Shown: piece after piece, positions 35,109 to 42,140 of the stretch | How positions within the stretch are numbered: the stretch's first letter is position 1 | Layout of the letters: the number at the start of each line of letters is the position of its first letter | NCBI GenBank assembly: GCA_032718475.1 | Contig: JAUCBJ010006407.1 | Location: forward strand, 1 to 42,267 | DNA length: 42,267 bases | Source: Nemertoderma westbladi | Lineage: Eukaryota; Xenacoelomorpha; Nemertodermatida; Nemertodermatidae | Direction: 5' to 3' | Program-made: the position numbers and the translations under genes | The notes under the pieces: model-generated | Database searches by the model: none | What the model saw: the letters and a program-made list of their open reading frames with translations, nothing else | Told to the model about the DNA's origin: nothing

Positions 35109-36573
35109 ATTAAAGCCCATGACAGGGGCCCCTATGCGAATTCATCTGAAGGATGATGTTGAAATCAATCCAACTCATGTCACTACAGCAAGGGCAATTC
35201 CATTTGCCTACAGAGAAAAAGCTAGACTTGAGGTTGACGACATGGTGAGGAAATGTATTATCGAGCCAGTCGATGGTCCATCCGAATGGGTATCACCTTT
35301 TCACATAGTGGGGAGACCTAACGGCAAAGTTCGTTTAGTTGTGGATTATACTGGGCTGAACCGCTATGTAAAGCGACCTATCTACCCTTTTCCCACACCG
35401 TCAGAGATCATGACAACAATCCCACCTGGATCAAAATGGTTCGCATCCCTTGATGCTGTCAAGGGATATTGGCAGGTTGCTCTTGAAAAAGAGAGTAGGG
35501 CATTAACAACGTTCCTAACCCCGTGGGGTCGATTTCGCTATCTTCGTGCTCCAATGGGTTTAGCTTCAAGTGGCGACGAGTATTGTGAGCGCGGAGACAA
35601 AGCTCTAGAAGGACTTCATGGATATAAGAAGATTGTTGATGATATTCTTGTTCATGCTCCTGATTGGGACACCATTAAGACCAGAGTTAGAAATATACTG
35701 ACAAGATGTAGATCTCATGGAATAACGATATCGTTAGAGAAGTTTCAGATTGCCTTAGAAGTTAATTTTGTAGGTCATGTAGTAAGTGGTAAAGTTAAAC
35801 CAGACCCTAGGAAGGTTGAAGCTATTCAAGAGTTTCCCATTCCTGTTAATATTACTGATTTGAGAAGCCTTTTTGGCTTAGTTAATCAGTTGGCGCAGTA
35901 TACACCTCATGTATCTCAACTAATGACACCTCTACGACCATTACTCTCGCAAAAAAATCATTTTGCGTGGTTGGAGGAACATCAGTTGGCCTTTGAGGAG
36001 CTCAAACAAGCATTAACATCAGCGCCGATTTTGCGCCACTTTGATCATACACTTCCTACAGTGCTTCTAGCTGATGCATCGCGAGTGGGAGGTTTGGGAT
36101 TTGCTTTGGTTCAGCATGACCATGATGGTGCTATTCACCTCATTCAGTGCGGTAGCAGATTCTTAAGTGATGCTGAAACACGCTACGCAGTCTGCGAACT
36201 GGAATTGTTAGCTATCCAGTGGGCAGTACAAAGATGTCGATTGTACCTTGCTGGAACTGAATTCAATGTGGTGACAGACCATAAACCTTTACTTGGTATT
36301 GTAAATGGTAAATCATTAGATGCCATAGATAACCTTCGTCTTCAACCGATTTTACAGAAATTGGCTGGTTATGTTTTCAAACTCGAGTGGACACAAGGTA
36401 AAAAGCATTTGATTGCTGATGCTTTGAGTCGAACTCCAATAGAGGACCCTTCTCAAGAAGATCAGGAAGATGTGGCTGTTAGTGAAATATGTTTCATTAA
36501 TAAAGTAATGAGTTCTGAGGAAACAAATGACATACAAGACAAAGATAATAAAAATGATATAGCTCTGGAGTAG
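35098..36573 (+). CDS. pol: Gypsy reverse transcriptase and RNase H (open segment of pol)
   Basis: The open segment is 491 codons; its first ATG, at 35098, overlaps the end of the protease frame and may not be a real start, since pol is normally one polyprotein. RT motifs are visible: RLVVDYTGLN, SLDAVKGYWQV with catalytic Asp, APMGLASSGDEY, and YKKIVDDILVH with the Asp-Asp pair. The connection and RNase H domain follow, with LLADAS, ELELLAIQWAV, VVTDHKPLLGI and GKKHLIADALSRTP as the active-site landmarks. This is the longest intact coding part of the element, and RT plus RNase H look complete. The segment ends at an in-frame TAG (36571-36573); integrase continues in the same frame. The order fits Ty3/Gypsy, not Copia. 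Confidence 0.92.
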   Translation: MFSELKPMTGAPMRIHLKDDVEINPTHVTTARAIPFAYREKARLEVDDMVRKCIIEPVDGPSEWVSPFHIVGRPNGKVRLVVDYTGLNRYVKRPIYPFPTPSEIMTTIPPGSKWFASLDAVKGYWQVALEKESRALTTFLTPWGRFRYLRAPMGLASSGDEYCERGDKALEGLHGYKKIVDDILVHAPDWDTIKTRVRNILTRCRSHGITISLEKFQIALEVNFVGHVVSGKVKPDPRKVEAIQEFPIPVNITDLRSLFGLVNQLAQYTPHVSQLMTPLRPLLSQKNHFAWLEEHQLAFEELKQALTSAPILRHFDHTLPTVLLADASRVGGLGFALVQHDHDGAIHLIQCGSRFLSDAETRYAVCELELLAIQWAVQRCRLYLAGTEFNVVTDHKPLLGIVNGKSLDAIDNLRLQPILQKLAGYVFKLEWTQGKKHLIADALSRTPIEDPSQEDQEDVAVSEICFINKVMSSEETNDIQDKDNKNDIALE

Positions 36574-37143
36574 ATTATATCAGTAGCTAATAGTGATGCT
36601 ACATATTTAGCTATAAAAGAAGCCCTTTTGTCAAATAAGATTGTTAAGAATTTGCCGATAAGTCATCCTGCTCGGCCATATTCTAACCAGTGGGCTAAAT
36701 TAAGTGTTGATGTGAACTCCGGTTTAATTCTTATTATTCCTACTGGTTGTAGGAAGGAAATATTGAATACATTACATTATGCTCATCAAGGCCAATTACA
36801 AACTTATTCCCGAGCTAGGCAGCTATATTATTGGCCTGGGTTATCCAATGATATAGCACAGGTGACTTTGCAGTGTGAACAGTGTCAACAGTTACAGGCA
36901 AGTCAGAAATCTGAGACTCGTAAACAGACATTTGTAAATCGACCATTTGAAGATGTCTCCATGGATCTCTTTGAATATGGATCCAGACACTTCATCGTTT
37001 TGGCTGATCGGTATTCTGGTTGGCCTGTAGTTGGTTTACCATCTCTCTCCAAGGCACCAGATACTGAGATATTATTAAAGTTATAGATCAGTGGTTCCGA
37101 GATTATGGAATTCCCGAAAAAATGCGAACGGATGGTGGACCAC
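36574..37143 (+). pseudogene. pol: Gypsy integrase, zinc-binding domain and first part of catalytic core
   Basis: The frame continues from RT after the TAG. An HHCC-type zinc-binding domain is visible (LHYAHQGQLQTYSRARQ, YYWPG, CEQCQQ), then the first catalytic Asp in VSMDLFEYG and LADRYSGWPV. The frame stops at TAG 37084-37086. In the next frame from about 37074 the core resumes with IDQWFRDYGIP and MRTDGGP, which holds the second catalytic Asp, so a single-base loss lies near 37070. The core is then cut at 37143 by the antisense LINE B fragment. Integrase would insert the DNA copy into chromosomes; this copy cannot encode it whole. Confidence 0.88.
37132..37143 (+). other. Target-site duplication of LINE B, left copy
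   Basis: atggtggaccac here is repeated exactly at 37736-37747 on the other side of the insert, a 12-bp duplication within integrase coding sequence. Confidence 0.95.
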
Positions 37144-37735
37144 TACTAGGATCGGCATGCTGCATTGCAGCTGCATTTTTAAGAATGCTGTGCCGGCTTG
37201 TCAACAAAATTGCACCGCCACAACTCCCTATCACCCATGACATTTGCTAGATCATCCGCATCTTTAAGGCCAGTGTCCATTAAGATGCGTCTCAAGAAAG
37301 TCATGGGCTGTCCACCATGCTTATTCACTCCATGAGGCTGCCAAAGTACAAGATTATGCACTGGCTGGTCCTCACGGCGAAAGCAATGTCCTGCAAAGCG
37401 GAGGCGATTTTGTTCTAGTGTCAAGCTTGGGGGAACCAATGAGACACCTCCAATGTTATATAGTGTCTGGTTGGAGATGTGTGCATTGTACTTGACACAA
37501 TGAACCCGGCGTAGCATTCTTGTGAATGTGCCATCCAGAGATTTGGTGTCCTCAGCAGTTAGAGCCCAGCATGGACTCCCGTAGAGGAGTACTGGAACTA
37601 CTGCTGCTCTAAATAATCGGACCTTAAGTTTCCGATTAATTCTCGGTGACTTCCAAATCCTGGAAAGCCTATTCAAGGCTGCCCATGCCTTTCCCTTACG
37701 TATTCGAAGGTCCTCACCTGACTTCCGGATCCACA
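37144..37735 (-). mobile_element. LINE B: 592-bp 5'-truncated LINE inserted antisense in the Gypsy integrase
   Basis: The insert is bounded by the 12-bp duplication. On the minus strand it carries the C-terminal RT region of a LINE, then a short 3' untranslated end whose last 52 bases (37151-37202) also occur at 2667-2718. It ends with a ctagta tail like the (TAG)n tail of LINE A, so A and B are related families with similar 3' ends. Net insertion length including the duplication is 604 bp, which shifts the integrase frame by one. Confidence 0.93.
37179..37735 (-). pseudogene. LINE B reverse transcriptase, C-terminal part
   Basis: An uninterrupted minus-strand frame ends at TGA/TAG-side position 37179. 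It contains the segment typical of the end of such LINE proteins: RKGKAWAALNRLSRIWKS, RLFRAAVVPVLLYGSPCW, LDGTFTRMLRRVH, LRFAGHCFRREDQP and LWQPHGVNKHGGQP. The same pattern, with other residues, is present in LINE A at 38791-39414 (RKAKAWVALSKM, VLLYGGETW, LRFSGHCWRS), so the two proteins are homologous. The open frame runs on to 37784, but residues beyond 37735 are antisense integrase sequence. It lacks the palm and endonuclease, so it is a dead fragment despite having no stop. Confidence 0.88.
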
Positions 37736-38061
37736 ATGGTGGACCACAATTCCGTTCTGAATTTGGAAAGTATTGTATAGACAATGGAATAGACCATCAG
37801 ACATCGTCAGCCTATTACCCGGAGTCTAATGGGCATGCAGAGTCTGCCGTTAAAAGTATGAAACACCTTATAAAAAAACACTGGGACAACAGTACTGTGC
37901 GATTAAACCAGAGAACGTTTGGAGTGGCACTGTTAGAATGGAGAAACACGCTACATTCCAATGATGGGCTTTCACCAGCACAATGGCTTTTTGGGCTAGC
38001 CAACGAACCCGGGCACCGGCCCACTCTTCAACATATTCTACCATTAAACCAAATGAATTGA
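37736..38061 (+). pseudogene. pol: Gypsy integrase, rest of catalytic core
   Basis: After the second copy of the target duplication the core continues with QFRSEFGKY, SSAYYPESNGHAESAVKS (the catalytic Glu in GHAESAV), WRNTLHSNDGLSPAQWLFG and the region before the C-terminal domain. Measured across the LINE insertion, the second Asp and the Glu are about 35 residues apart, the D,D-35-E spacing of retroviral-type integrases. The frame ends at TGA 38059-38061, after passing the point near 38000 where a base has been lost or gained; the correct C-terminal frame is the one open from 37983. Confidence 0.87.
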
Positions 38062-38411
38062 AGAAAGCTGAAGAAAAACGAAAAACTGTTGCTAACTATC
38101 GCCGAGATCTTCTTGGTGGTCATGATTTGAAACCTTTAGCTATCGGAGAAACAGTACGTATTCAAGTTTCTGGACGTTGGAATCGACTTGGAGTAATTAA
38201 GAAGAAACATAACACTGATCGTTCTTATATAGTTCTCAGCGAGGGACATGAATACCTTCGCAATAGGAAATTTCTGAAACCTTTCTATCATTTTACCGAA
38301 TACGATGATAAAAATAACTCGGGTGAGAACAATAGTAACTTTACTGAGACACCACCATTGCGCCGAAGTACGCGTGAACGTTCTGCTCCTGACAGATATG
38401 GTTCTGTTTAA
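37983..38411 (+). pseudogene. pol: Gypsy integrase C-terminal domain
   Basis: This frame holds NELKKAEEKRKTVANYRRD, IGETVRIQVSGRWNRLGVI and SYIVLSEGHEYLRNRKFLK. This is the small beta-barrel region that follows the core in Gypsy integrases and contacts DNA. It finishes with a charged tail (RRSTRERSAPDRYGSV) and TAA/TAG-type stop at 38409-38411. The first ~15 codons from ATG 37983 are out of frame relative to the core and are probably not native; the native reading joins near 38000. Overlap with the previous segment reflects one frame change, not two genes. Confidence 0.82.
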
Positions 38412-38481
38412 TTTAAAAAGTTTCAGTTTGAAAGTTTTATATCTGTTTAATTTAGAAAGTTTCAGTTTGAAAGTTTTATAT
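38404..38481 (+). repeat. 39-bp direct duplication between pol and polypurine tract
   Basis: Two adjacent 39-bp copies (38404-38442 and 38443-38481) start ctgtttaattta and end gaaagttttatat. They differ at one position (aaaaag versus agaaag). The duplication spans the pol stop codon region and the 3' untranslated part. Confidence 0.9.
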
Positions 38482-38494
38482 AAAACTCTTTAGC

Positions 38495-38506
38495 GGGGAA
38501 GGGAGA
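38495..38506 (+). promoter_or_regulatory. Polypurine tract
   Basis: ggggaagggaga ends exactly where the 3' LTR begins. It is the expected primer for plus-strand DNA synthesis and independently fixes the LTR start at TGTACTG. Confidence 0.9.
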
Positions 38507-38767
38507 TGTACTGTATTTGAATTTCCCTCTATATATTAAATATATAGAAGCGGTGATTATTGAATTACCTACCGGTAACCAACATACTTTTATTATGTAT
38601 GTATTAGCCTACTTAATGATATAACTTTAGTACTGTAATACAGTAGGCCTACAGGCTTCAGATATTATTATTTTGCTTATATACATTATGCTTTTTGATA
38701 TGAAAGATATTATTATAAGCCTAGCCTAATGTTATATTTTGATCAACAAACAAATAGAAATAGAAGA
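38507..38767 (+). repeat. 3' LTR (261 bp)
   Basis: This direct copy of 32852-33112 has a single substitution (t at 38696) and is followed by the second catat (38768-38772). The 260/261 identity implies very recent integration, because both LTRs are made from one template. Confidence 0.96.
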
Positions 38768-38772
38768 CATAT

Positions 38773-39414
38773 AAATGCTACAAAGAATTCATGACATTTA
38801 ATGTTGATGGAAACTTGACAACCATTGATAATAATCAACTAAGGAAGGTCGATGACTTCCAGTACCTTGGATCATGGATAGAGAGTAGCAAAAAGGACAT
38901 AGAAGTTAGGAAAGCAAAGGCTTGGGTAGCTCTATCAAAAATGGATACAATCTGGAAATCAGATCTCTCCAGGCACCTGAAGACTAAGTTCTTTCGAGCC
39001 ACAGTGGAAAGTGTACTTTTATACGGGGGTGAGACCTGGACACTGACTAAATCACTTGAACAACGAATTGATGGTTGCTACACAAGACTACTAAGGGCAG
39101 CCCTAAACATCAGCTGGAGACAACACATGACAAATGCCGAGCTTTATGGTACAATACCACCTGTATCAACCACCCTCCGTGAACGCAGATTAAGATTCAG
39201 TGGGCACTGCTGGCGAAGTAAAGACGAGGTCATACCAGATCTACTTTTCTGGCAACCAACACATGGAAAGCGTAGTCGTGGACGACCAGCCATAACATAT
39301 ATAGATCAACTTGAAAGAGATACTGAACTTGGGAGAAACGAAATTGCGACAACTATGGAGAATCGGGAAGCCTGGAAGGATCTCAATTCCACTCTCCGAG
39401 TTCGCTCGACCTAG
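38773..39414 (+). pseudogene. LINE A reverse transcriptase, C-terminal part
   Basis: This resumes the LINE reading interrupted at 32851. Directly after the duplicated catat the original frame reads INATKNS and then hits TGA, while the frame open from 38791 carries the conserved continuation. One base was therefore lost near 38783-38788. The open segment has DDFQYLGSWIESS, RKAKAWVALSKM, SVLLYGGETWTLT, DGCYTRLLRAAL, LRFSGHCWRSKDE and GKRSRGRPAITYIDQL, the thumb and C-terminal region typical of these LINEs. The stop is the first TAG of the (TAG)5 tail, so coding sequence runs to the very end of the element. Confidence 0.9.
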
Positions 39415-39426
39415 TAGTAGTAGTAG

Positions 39427-39690
39427 TAAAACTAAGAGAGGTTTTTGCGCGCGCTAAAACTTAGTCAGGTTTTTGCGTGCGCTAAAATTAATGTAGGTAT
39501 TTGCGCGTGCAAAAACTGATGTTTTTGCGCGCGCAAAAACTCCGTTGGGATGTTTTTGCACGCGTAAAACAATGTTGGGAGGTTTTAGCGCGCGCTAAAA
39601 CTAAGATTTCTTTTATGCGCGATAAAACTCAGATAGGTTTTTGCGCGCGATAAAACTATGGTAGGTTTTTGCGCGCGCAAAAATTCCAAA
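39427..39690 (+). repeat. Palindromic GCGCGC minisatellite, right copy, part 2
   Basis: It begins with the right copy of the LINE A target duplication (39427-39438). About nine units of 24-31 bp follow, each centred on a near-palindrome such as gtttttgcgcgcgcaaaaac with linkers like ttagtcag, tccgttgggat and aatgttgggag. It continues the cluster at 31303-31376 and is the inverted counterpart of 2516-2650. The alternating T-tract, (GC)n and A-tract make every unit self-complementary. Confidence 0.9.
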
Positions 39691-40640
39691 ATTGTAGACA
39701 AGAAGAAAAACCTTCACACATTGAATAAAATCGCACACGATAACAACCAATCAAGGCGCTCGGAATAAATATAACAATATAGAGTTAAAACGCTCGTGAT
39801 ATCAGCCAATCATTTGCGCGAACATTTACTGTCGAATTAGGTATTAATATACGCCCTATTATAGGCCCCTATAACAGCCAATCATAACACGATAATTAAT
39901 TACATATTTTATGAGTTATTATGCACCCCCTAGGTAGAGTTTTAGCGCGCGAAAAATGCGATTATTACATTACAGTATTGTGCGCGCAAAAACCCCAAAG
40001 AGGTTTTTACTCACAGGATATAGCACGCGAACTAGTTATCACGAATATTATCACACCAAGTGTGCCATACTTACTGTTGGAGCGCTGGCAACAGCAACTT
40101 GAATATGAGTGACATTATTTATAGCATGGTATGGAATCGGTTATTACATACCAATGTAGGCCTACAGTATGTTTGTATCTATACAAAAATGTGTTGTAGG
40201 CCTATACAGTAATGCAATCAATAATACTCTCCCTAAGGAATTTCTCACCAAATGTTACATTAGGCCTAGACTATAGTATAGAAACGTAAGCCCTAGGCCT
40301 ACTACAGTACAGCATGCTGCTGCACTACATAGAGTCCTAATCGATGTTTCCTCCTGGGTGGGTCCTATGGATGTAGGTTTCTAACATTAAATAAAGTGTG
40401 AATACATTCGTAACAGCTTGTTGAGTGTATATGTTATATACGGCATGGTACAGTTGTTCTACTGCTAGCCCTTCTTGCGCCCAGTGGAATTGAACTGAGT
40501 TGGTGCCCCCCTCCCCCCTACCTTCAATAATTCTTTTATAACGTTGCTTTCTTAAATATTATATACAGTATCTAACATTATACTGTATAACTAAATCAAA
40601 TCTATTTTACACGAGTTTGACATATTGCACTTATAATATA
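39691..40640. other. Gene-free region with CCAAT, GCGC and TAGGCCTA motifs
   Basis: No gene is supported; a 63-codon open frame at 39921-40112 has no recognisable domain. ccaatca occurs three times (39748, 39801, 39879), twice beside GCGC. More GCGCGC palindrome relics lie at 39938-40010. From 40150 to 40310 taggccta-type palindromes appear four times. The rest is AT-rich. Confidence 0.6.
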
Positions 40641-40642
40641 TA

Positions 40643-40845
40643 GAATAGCGAGCGAAACGAGCAGATAAAGTTTTTCCACATTTTCGCTTATGATACATGT
40701 CCTGTAAATACTCTTCACAATCCCTGAATGTCCTGTAAATACTCTATCACAATCCCTGAATGTCCTGTAAATACTCTATCACAATCCCTGAATTTTCACT
40801 GCTTTTTCCTATTTTTCCACGAATTCCCTGATATTTTCCCTGCCC
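40643..40845 (+). repeat. Diverged dispersed repeat, right copy
   Basis: gaatagcgagcgaaacgag, then ccacattttcgcttat, then ccctgaattt and ccctgatattt recur in the order seen at 3018-3110, in the same orientation. The 31/32-bp tandem repeat at 40701-40795 sits inside this copy and is absent from the left one. Confidence 0.5.
40701..40795. repeat. 31/32-bp tandem repeat, 3 copies
   Basis: Units at 40701-40731, 40732-40763 and 40764-40795 each begin cctgtaaatactct and end caatccctgaatgt or aattt. The first lacks one base. This is a local triplication inside the dispersed repeat. Confidence 0.93.
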
Positions 40846-40906
40846 CTGGGTGAGTGCGCCGGGGGAAGGTCACCCCCCCCCCCTTCCCCCCGTTGCTACG
40901 CCTCTG
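40846..40906. mobile_element. G/C-rich transposon-end-like fragment
   Basis: A stretch with an 11-C run (40873-40883) ends in gttgctacgcctctgag. On the minus strand this reads cagaggcgtagcaac, a form reminiscent of the termini of MITE-like elements in marine animals. No partner end is identified. Confidence 0.35.
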
Positions 40907-40907
40907 A

Positions 40908-41550
40908 GGGGAAGGCATGGGCAGCATTAATTGCGCTTTCCAGTCAATCAGAATTCATCGGAAACTTAGGTCCCATTATTTAGAGGTTAGTCAGGTGAAG
41001 TCAGGTGAAGACTATCGGATGCGTCGTGCAGTTTGAAGACATGGGCAGCATTGAATAGTCTGTCCTGTTCATTGGATTCAAGTCCCGTTGAATAAACCGG
41101 ACTCTCAAGGTTCGATAATTTCAGCAGCAGTACTGTAGAACCAGTACTAGAGGACTGGGAGTCCATGCTGGGCTCTAACTGCTGTCGACCAAATCTCTGG
41201 ATGGACACAAAAACGCTACGAACACCCCAGGCTGGTAGAGCAGTCACTCGCTTTGACTGTACGTTTTATGCTCTAGCGATATGGAAACCTGACCTCTACT
41301 GTGTGTGAGTAAAGATAAATGGTTGTATATTCACGGAATGTTTACCCTTTGGACTCTGCGTTATGAGCAACAGCCAAGAAAGAGGGTTCACTTGGTCAAG
41401 TATCTAGAACCAGACGATACAGTATTGGGATCGGGGGTTATATCTTTAGTCGCGCCAAGATTGACATTCTTGAGTCTCACTGAGCCGCTTCGCAAGATAT
41501 TATTGGTGCACTATAATGTGTTTTGGCAACCTAATGATGTTAGTGAACCA
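40908..41550 (+). pseudogene. Degenerate LINE B-related fragment, partly duplicated
   Basis: Sequence at 40908-40986 (ggcatgggcagcatt, aattcatcggaaactta, attatttagag) and at 40988-41550 (gtcaggtgaag, catgggcagcattgaatag, tccatgctgggctctaactg, aaatctctggatgg, gtcaagta, gtgttttggcaacct) aligns with the minus strand of LINE B at 37144-37735 in the same order. The segment around catgggcagc is present twice, so the first block is a partial duplicate. Stops and indels abound; an 86-codon minus-strand and a 130-codon plus-strand frame here are accidental. Confidence 0.8.
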
Positions 41551-41570
41551 ATTTTAACTACTACGCATGG

Positions 41571-41693
41571 GCGTATCCAGAGGGGGGGGGGGGGGGGGGG
41601 GGGGGGGCAAAGAGGGCAAGTGCCCCACCCTAAGATCTTTGGGGTGGGGCATGCCCCCCCCCCCAAATTGGGAAAACCCCCTCTTGGGATGCG
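41571..41693. mobile_element. Small palindromic MITE-like element with 26-G run
   Basis: Imperfect terminal inverted repeats are gcgtatccagagggg (41571-41585) and the reverse complement of cccctcttgggatgcgc (41677-41693). Inside are a 26-G run (41582-41607), an inverted pair tgccccaccc/gggtggggca around agatct, and an 11-C run (41654-41664). There is no coding capacity. I could not fix a target-site duplication. It lies directly 3' of the LINE remnant. Confidence 0.6.
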
Positions 41694-42140
41694 CTGAATG
41701 TTGATGCTGCTGCTAGATTTGTGTAGTTGAGTATGAAACCGTTTCAGTTTTCCTGAGCTTACAGTAATTCCCTTGTATAGTTTCGTGTAAATTCCGATAC
41801 ATGCTTCACCATCCCCATCCAAATTATCTACTAATCGTAATCCGATTGCATGAAATGTGAAAGAATGATCTGACCTCTGGTCTGACTTCCTGAGTCACAT
41901 TTTTTTTTTTTGCTTTAAATAAAAGCTTTAAAAAGTGTCTCCATCAATATTTCAGCAATTACTGTACTACTACTAGTACAGTACTGTAGTTCCACGAGGT
42001 GGTATTGTACAACGAAGTTCGACGTTTGTCATGTGTTATATCCAGCTGATGTTTATTGCTGCCCTTGTGTAACTACACCATGGCAATTTACAAATTAACG
42101 TAGTGTAATGTTCCCAAATATGGTGTTTATTAAATTCAAA
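41694..42140. other. Gene-free spacer
   Basis: This is AT-rich unique sequence with an oligo-T run near 41901-41911 and small tacagta palindromes. I see no gene and no recognisable element. Confidence 0.5.

Larger units (their letters stand above)
32852..38767 (+). mobile_element. Ty3/Gypsy-type LTR retrotransposon, complete ends but defective interior
   Basis: The element is 5,916 bp including a 592-bp LINE insertion and its extra 12-bp duplication. It has 261-bp direct LTRs, a 5-bp target duplication, a polypurine tract, and gag, protease, RT, RNase H and integrase in the Ty3/Gypsy order (RT before integrase). The interior has in-frame stops at 33742-33744 and 36571-36573, frame changes near 34392, 35103, 37070 and 38000, and the antisense LINE at 37144-37735. 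The LTRs differ by one base, so the last integration was recent. The element sits sense-oriented inside the LINE A reverse transcriptase. Confidence 0.95.
31377..39426 (+). mobile_element. LINE A: 5'-truncated non-LTR retrotransposon, split by a Gypsy element
   Basis: The LINE occupies 31377-32851 and 38773-39426, about 2.1 kb once the Gypsy insertion is set aside. The sequence taaaactaagag flanks it exactly (31365-31376 and 39427-39438), a 12-bp target-site duplication. It ends in (TAG)5 at 39412-39426, the short-tandem 3' tail seen in RTE-like LINEs, though I do not assign the clade firmly. The endonuclease region is missing, as expected for 5' truncation. The insertion went into the palindromic GCGCGC minisatellite. 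Internal lesions are described with the coding remnants. Confidence 0.9.

Noticed and set aside
35090-35110. Programmed frameshift between protease and RT at the T-run
   Set aside because: Possible in principle, but the element has other clear one-base lesions (near 34392, 37070, 38000), and I see no clear slippery heptamer or downstream structure. Treated as damage or sequencing error unless conserved in other copies.
36571-36573. Natural end of a separate RT-RNase H gene
   Set aside because: Integrase continues in the same frame directly after the TAG, as in a Gypsy polyprotein, so this is best read as a nonsense change.
37179-37784. Independent minus-strand gene of 201 codons
   Set aside because: Its start lies in antisense integrase sequence and the rest is the C-terminal end of a 5'-truncated LINE bounded by a 12-bp duplication.
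41305-41697. 130-codon open frame and its antisense 103-codon partner
   Set aside because: The sequence aligns with degenerate LINE and then runs into the MITE-like G run; the glycine and proline stretches come from the homopolymers.
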